Source of the DNA: Pelagomonas calceolata
Taxonomy: Eukaryota > Sar > Pelagophyceae > Pelagomonadales > Pelagomonadaceae
Length of the DNA stretch: 64,000 nucleotides
Assembly (NCBI GenBank): GCA_918797485.1
Contig: CAKKNE010000004.1
Coordinates: forward strand, 4,464,001-4,528,000
Direction: 5' to 3'
Position numbers and translations under genes: made by a program. Shown here in pieces: positions 60,468 through 64,000 of the stretch (position 1 is its first letter; each line of letters opens with the position of its first letter). The notes beneath the pieces are model-generated. The model was not told where the DNA came from and did not search any database. It saw nothing but the letters and a program-made list of their open reading frames with translations.

Positions 60468-61339
60468 CTACGCGAAGAGCGAGAAGTCGTTCGAGAACGG
60501 GATCATGACGTTGCCGTCGTAGTGCGGGAAGCCCTCAATCCCGTGGAGGAACGGCACGGAGCCCGGGACCTTCGCCTCGGAGCAGAAGCCCATGATGCCG
60601 ATCATCGCCGCGCGGCCGTTAAGGATCTCGGACTTGAGGCCGCGGGCCTTGGACTCCGCGCCCTGCTCGGGGAACCAGTTGAAGGGGTCGTACAGGTTGA
60701 ACTGGATCTGGCCACCAACGCGGCCCTTGATGGGCGGGTAGTAGCCCGGCTTGCCGCCCTTGGTGTAGTGGACCTGTGAAGAAATCAATGTCGCGGCGCT
60801 TCTCGGCTGAATCGTGACCTCACGCCATGGACGCGACGTGAAGAATTGTCGGGTGCGATTTCCACACGGTAAGGGACGTAGCCCGCCGGGTTGCCGGCGC
60901 CCTCGCCGTAGGACTCGAGCATGCCGACGGCGATGAAGATCTGCGCCTTGGCGAGGAGGGGCATGTTGTCCCACTGCTCGAAGGGCGTGCCGCCCGCGAC
61001 GTAGCCCCGGTAGGGCGCGACGGCGTGCTCGCCGGAAACGAGGGGCGTGCAGCCCGCGATGAAGCCGAGGAACGCGGCCATGGCGACGCGGCCGTGCTTG
61101 ATCTCCGCGTGCCGGAACCAGCCGATGTTCGCCTCGACGGTGTCGACGCCGTACTGGGCGAGGATCGTGGAGCCCGCGAGGTCGAGCGGGTCCCAGTAGC
61201 CGGGCGGGCCGGGCATCGAGTTCTGGAGCGCCTCGAGGTCCGCCTTCGTCTCCGACATCTTCGTCTGCGCCGCGGCCGGCGCCACGGGCGCCACGAGGGC
61301 GGCGGCCGGCGCGAGGCACAGGGCGAGGATGAGCTTCAT
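60468..61339 (-). CDS. Chlorophyll a/c-binding (fucoxanthin-type) antenna protein
   Basis: Exons 61339-60878 and 60773-60468 give 255 residues. The N-terminus (LILALCLAPAAALVAPVAP) is the bipartite plastid signal of complex-plastid algae. The LHC helices are clear: helix 1 with chlorophyll ligands in FRHAEIKHGRVAMAAFLGF, helix 2 LAKAQIFIAVGMLESYGE, and helix 3 with KSEILNGRAAMIGIMGF (Glu-Asn-Arg charge pairs). GYWDPLDLAG is the usual FCP entry motif. It binds light-harvesting pigments in the thylakoid and passes energy to photosystems. Its intron is an introner. Confidence 0.95.
60774..60877 (-). mobile_element. Introner-like intron in the antenna gene, 7/8 duplication
   Basis: On the minus strand the 104-nt intron begins GTCCCTTA and the following exon GTCCACTA. 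The element between runs from CCGTGTGGAAATCGCACC to GACATTGATTTCTTCACAG, imperfect inverted repeats. The inner core is CACGTCGCGTCCATGGCGTG. Splicing gives GNPAGY-VHYTKGG. Confidence 0.85.
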
Positions 61340-62052
61340 CTTTAAACTGCGGGCGGGATGGGGTTAATTTCGAGTTTCTCTCGACGTAATCTCGAGTTTC
61401 TCTCGACGTCGATGTCGGACGAGCGGCGTTCTCGGACCACACGAGAGCACTCGCAGCGGTACGCTCGTTCGTGCGTGTGTATACGCACGTCAACGCGCCG
61501 CGACAGCCACTTTGAGCTGGCGTGGGCATCGCGCGCAGCCGCGGCCTCCGAAGACTGCCGAGCAGTAGCCGGCACCAAGCGGCTCAGTAACGCAACCGCA
61601 GGCTGTGAAACTGCGCACACGTGGCGTCTGAAAGACATAGGCAAGTGCCAGAATCGCACATCGAAGGATAAAGCATCAGCGGCTCCGCAATCGCGCGTTT
61701 TTTGGTGGATCCCTCTACAAGCTGACCATGAGCCGCGTCGGGGCGCAAAATTGCCAGCCTGCCCACCTGTCTGGAGCGGCGAGGGGTCGGGGACAGGACT
61801 CATCGCTCCGCATTTGCGCTGGCGACGAGTAAAATTTACCCCCAATGAAATTTTACCCTAGTTGGCTAATATGCGTGGCCGTGCGCGCCAGCAGAGCCGC
61901 GCGACGCCCCTGAGGCGCCAGGCTCGTATAATCGAAGCGTGGACCCAAAAGAATCGCATTGAAATAGACTACAGCGCGAACGGCGGTCGAATTACTCACC
62001 GCGTGAAGTAAAAACGAACTTTCTTAATACAAAACTCACAACGCCGTCCCAA
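61340..62052. other. Upstream region of the antenna gene
   Basis: No gene seen. It holds the direct repeat described at 61371-61409, and an imperfect inverted pair GTAAAATTTACCC/AATTTTACCC around 61829-61859. Confidence 0.5.
61371..61409. promoter_or_regulatory. Direct repeat upstream of antenna gene
   Basis: CGAGTTTCTCTCGACGT occurs twice, 22 bp apart (61371-61387 and 61393-61409), 31-70 bp upstream of the antenna ATG. Each copy is itself partly palindromic (CGAG...CTCG). It may be a transcription-factor site or part of the 5' leader. Confidence 0.5.
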
Positions 62053-62733
62053 CTACTCGTCCGCGCGCCCGTGCCAATCCAGGAACCGCGCCACGGAATC
62101 CGCGTAGGCGGCCGCGTCCGCCGCGGGCAGCGGCCGGTGGCCCTCCGCATGCGTCCGGCGCTCCGGTCGTGCGAACAGAGTTGCTAGCTCGTCGCCGTTA
62201 CCGACGACTGCGTCTTGCGCGCCGGCACCAATCAACGCCGGCGTAGTCAGCGGTCGCTCGAACGCGCCAGGTAGTTGGCGCGCCCAGCCGGGTCGCGCCG
62301 GACAAAGCAGCACCACGGCGCGGAACGGCGCGCCCCGCCGTTCCGCCCGCGCCGCGAGCATCGACGCGAAGTTGGCCCCCTGCGAGAAGCCGAGCAAGCA
62401 GTCAGCCCCCGAAACTCGGCCTTCGAGCGCCTCGACGGCTTCGTCGAGCTCGTTATAGGTCCGCCAGCCGCGGTCGTCGGCCGTCGCCTCGGCGTACTCG
62501 CGCAGCTCCGCCGACGGCCCGTAGAAGCGCCGCATCATTTTGACATGCGGGTTGTCCTCGGCGCAGCGCTTGGGGCCCTCGACGAAGGTCACGTCCCACG
62601 TCTCCCGCAGCTTCGGCAGGAGCGGACCCAGCTGGATGGTAAGTGTTTTGGCCGAGCCGGCGGTGCCATGGAGCAGGGCAATGGTGCGGCGGCGGGGCTG
62701 CCCCGGCGAGGCTGGCTGCGCAAAGGTGGCCAT
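62053..62733 (-). CDS. FSH1/OVCA2-type serine hydrolase
   Basis: The protein has 226 residues from the ATG at 62733. The alpha/beta-hydrolase nucleophile elbow is LLGFSQGANFA, with HGTAGSAKT near the start as the oxyanion region, an Asp in GAQDAVVGNGDE and the His in AEGHRPLP as the rest of the triad. FSH1 family members are small esterases; their substrates are poorly known. A further in-frame ATG lies nine codons upstream. Confidence 0.82.
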   Translation of the reverse strand: MATFAQPASPGQPRRRTIALLHGTAGSAKTLTIQLGPLLPKLRETWDVTFVEGPKRCAEDNPHVKMMRRFYGPSAELREYAEATADDRGWRTYNELDEAVEALEGRVSGADCLLGFSQGANFASMLAARAERRGAPFRAVVLLCPARPGWARQLPGAFERPLTTPALIGAGAQDAVVGNGDELATLFARPERRTHAEGHRPLPAADAAAYADSVARFLDWHGRADE

Positions 62734-63132
62734 GGATGCGAGGAGGCAGATGAGCATCAATGCCCAGTCCTGGCCTCTACACCGACATCAGAGAGGCGGC
62801 AGAGGCCATCTGCAGAGGCCCTGCCTTTTTGTGGCAGACAAGACCACTAGACCTGGAGTTTAAGGCCGCAGGGGGACTCGTGCAGACTTCCGGGCACGTG
62901 GAAGGGCATCATGGTGTAATTTGCTGGGGCTCGCACCCCGTACCCTCAGAGTGAGCTTGCCAAGTGTCGGCTCGGAGACCACATTACTCGACCGCTACGG
63001 TTCCACAGCTGGTGCCACAGTAGATACAGGTTCACTCCAGCAAGATCTTTGGCTGGAGGCGGTACGACCTCGCGCGGCGCCGCCCAGCCAGAGCTTGAAG
63101 GCAGTGAAGTTTAGACCACAAAACAAACAAAA

Positions 63133-63376
63133 ATGGCCGATGCGCCAGACTGCTCGCCGGATGGCCCGGTGAACCTCGCGGACGACGAACAGCAGCCGAC
63201 CGAGGAGGTCGGCGTTGTTGGTGGTGAGTCTCCCTGCGTTCCCCGCGCGCGCCGTATACAGGCCGGCTCGCACCGCGCGCCCCCCCACCGCAGACACGAA
63301 CCTCGGCGTCGTGATGCTCGCGCTGCTGGTCATGGGCCTCATCAACTACTCGATGCGCGACCCGTGCACGTGCTAG
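63133..63376 (+). CDS. Small single-pass membrane protein
   Basis: Exons 63133-63223 and 63294-63376 join to 57 residues. The 70-nt intron has a perfect GTGAGT donor. The first exon encodes an acidic, soluble N-terminus; the second a single hydrophobic helix (LGVVMLALLVMGLINYS) followed by RDPCTC. The topology fits a tail-anchored protein or a small subunit of an organelle membrane complex, and the final CxC could bind metal or be acylated. No family is recognised. The gene is easily missed because neither exon is long. Confidence 0.65.
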
Positions 63377-63448
63377 TGGTCCGTCCTTCGTTCCCGCTCC
63401 TCGCACAAACAAGCTCTCGTGTGTAATTAAGATAGATACAATACAAAA

Positions 63449-63931
63449 TTAAGAATCAAGCTCCCCCCGCAACAACTCGGGAATCTCCAACCCAATATCC
63501 CTGGCCCAGCCCAGCGCGTGCTCGAGGCGCTTCATCTGGGCCTCGTCCAGGATGATGCCCTCGCCCATGTCATAACCTTGGTCTTTCTGCGAGAAGACGC
63601 GGCACAGCATAAAACACGCCGCCGCCGCCGCCGGGTTCACGTTGCCTTTCGACGCGGGGCCCGTCGACAGCGCGACCTCGAGCGCCGTACAAAAACCCTG
63701 CACGAGGCGCGCGGGCGACCGCGCGTCCCGTAATTCTTTCGTGTCGGCGCCGAAGTTCGCGAGCGCGACCGTCGCCGTCGCCGCGTCCCGTGGAATCGCG
63801 TCCGGGTCGCTCACGTGCGCGTCGCGGAGGCGCTCGACGGCCCGTGCTCGTATCTCCGGCCGCGCCTCGCGCTGCTTTATTAGTTGCTCTTTGCTGAGCT
63901 CGCGCGGCCGCAGCGCGCAGAGCTCGACGAC
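63449..63931 (-). CDS. C-terminal exon of an unrecognised helical protein (cut by window edge)
   Basis: At least 160 residues are open from an acceptor AG at 63932 down to the stop at 63449. The sequence is helical (VVELCALRPRELSKEQLIKQ ... AAAACFMLCRVFSQKDQGYDMGEG ... LEHALGWARDIGLEIPELL) with no recognised domain. The preceding intron runs past the edge and contains an introner core (about 63962-63990, CACGCCATCGCCGCGACGAC on the minus strand). The true start is outside the window; an internal GTG is not a credible start. Confidence 0.65.
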   Translation of the reverse strand, partial: VVELCALRPRELSKEQLIKQREARPEIRARAVERLRDAHVSDPDAIPRDAATATVALANFGADTKELRDARSPARLVQGFCTALEVALSTGPASKGNVNPAAAAACFMLCRVFSQKDQGYDMGEGIILDEAQMKRLEHALGWARDIGLEIPELLRGELDS

Positions 63932-64000
63932 CTGCGCGTTTCTCGCGTCGACGGCGCATCCCGTGGACGTCGTCGCGGCGATGGCGTGCCCTCCACGCCG

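Overview
This is a gene-dense, GC-rich nuclear window from a photosynthetic eukaryote. A plastid-targeted chlorophyll a/c (fucoxanthin-type) antenna gene, very short introns and many introner-like introns point to a stramenopile alga, most likely a pelagophyte related to Aureococcus. The genus is inference; the evidence for a eukaryotic alga is direct. I can support about 30 protein genes, one tRNA gene, one complete hAT DNA transposon and several interspersed repeat families.

Layout: 0.3-7.7 kb, Sel1-repeat protein, protein kinase, secreted metalloprotease, unknown protein. 8-18.4 kb, PDS5 cohesin regulator, EF-hand/prolyl-4-hydroxylase, RING protein, strictosidine-synthase-like protein, acidic repeat membrane protein. 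19-27.6 kb, bromodomain protein, ABCG half-transporter, UDP-glucuronate 4-epimerase-like protein, CPBP intramembrane protease, MYND protein, DUF1279 protein. 27.8-34.8 kb, a Band 3 cytoplasmic domain fused to an NhaA antiporter, divergent from a KEA-type K+/H+ antiporter. 34.8-40 kb, a MYND/RING/TPR gene split by a 3,651-bp hAT transposon with perfect 8-bp target duplications, next to an inverted, truncated paralogue. 40-49 kb, a voltage-gated-type K+ channel with a tRNA gene in its first intron, a giant Phe-rich repeat protein, and an SLC12 cation-chloride cotransporter. 49.8-64 kb, large secreted proteins, a GGCT-like protein, an FMN reductase, sulfite oxidase, SfsA, the antenna protein, an FSH1 hydrolase, a small membrane protein and a truncated gene at the edge.

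Three genome-scale signals stand out. (1) At least five introns look like transposon insertions: an 8-bp direct repeat at each end, degenerate terminal inverted repeats, the 5' splice site inside the first repeat copy and the 3' AG supplied by the element end. (2) A palindrome of form GCTAG-TGTCTTACAG-n-CGCTAGC occurs 12 times, nearly always 90-310 bp upstream of a start codon. (3) Four monovalent-cation transport genes lie within 22 kb, one of them the unusual Band 3-NhaA fusion. All exon joins were made by hand; each was chosen for splice consensus and frame, and every joined total is a multiple of three.
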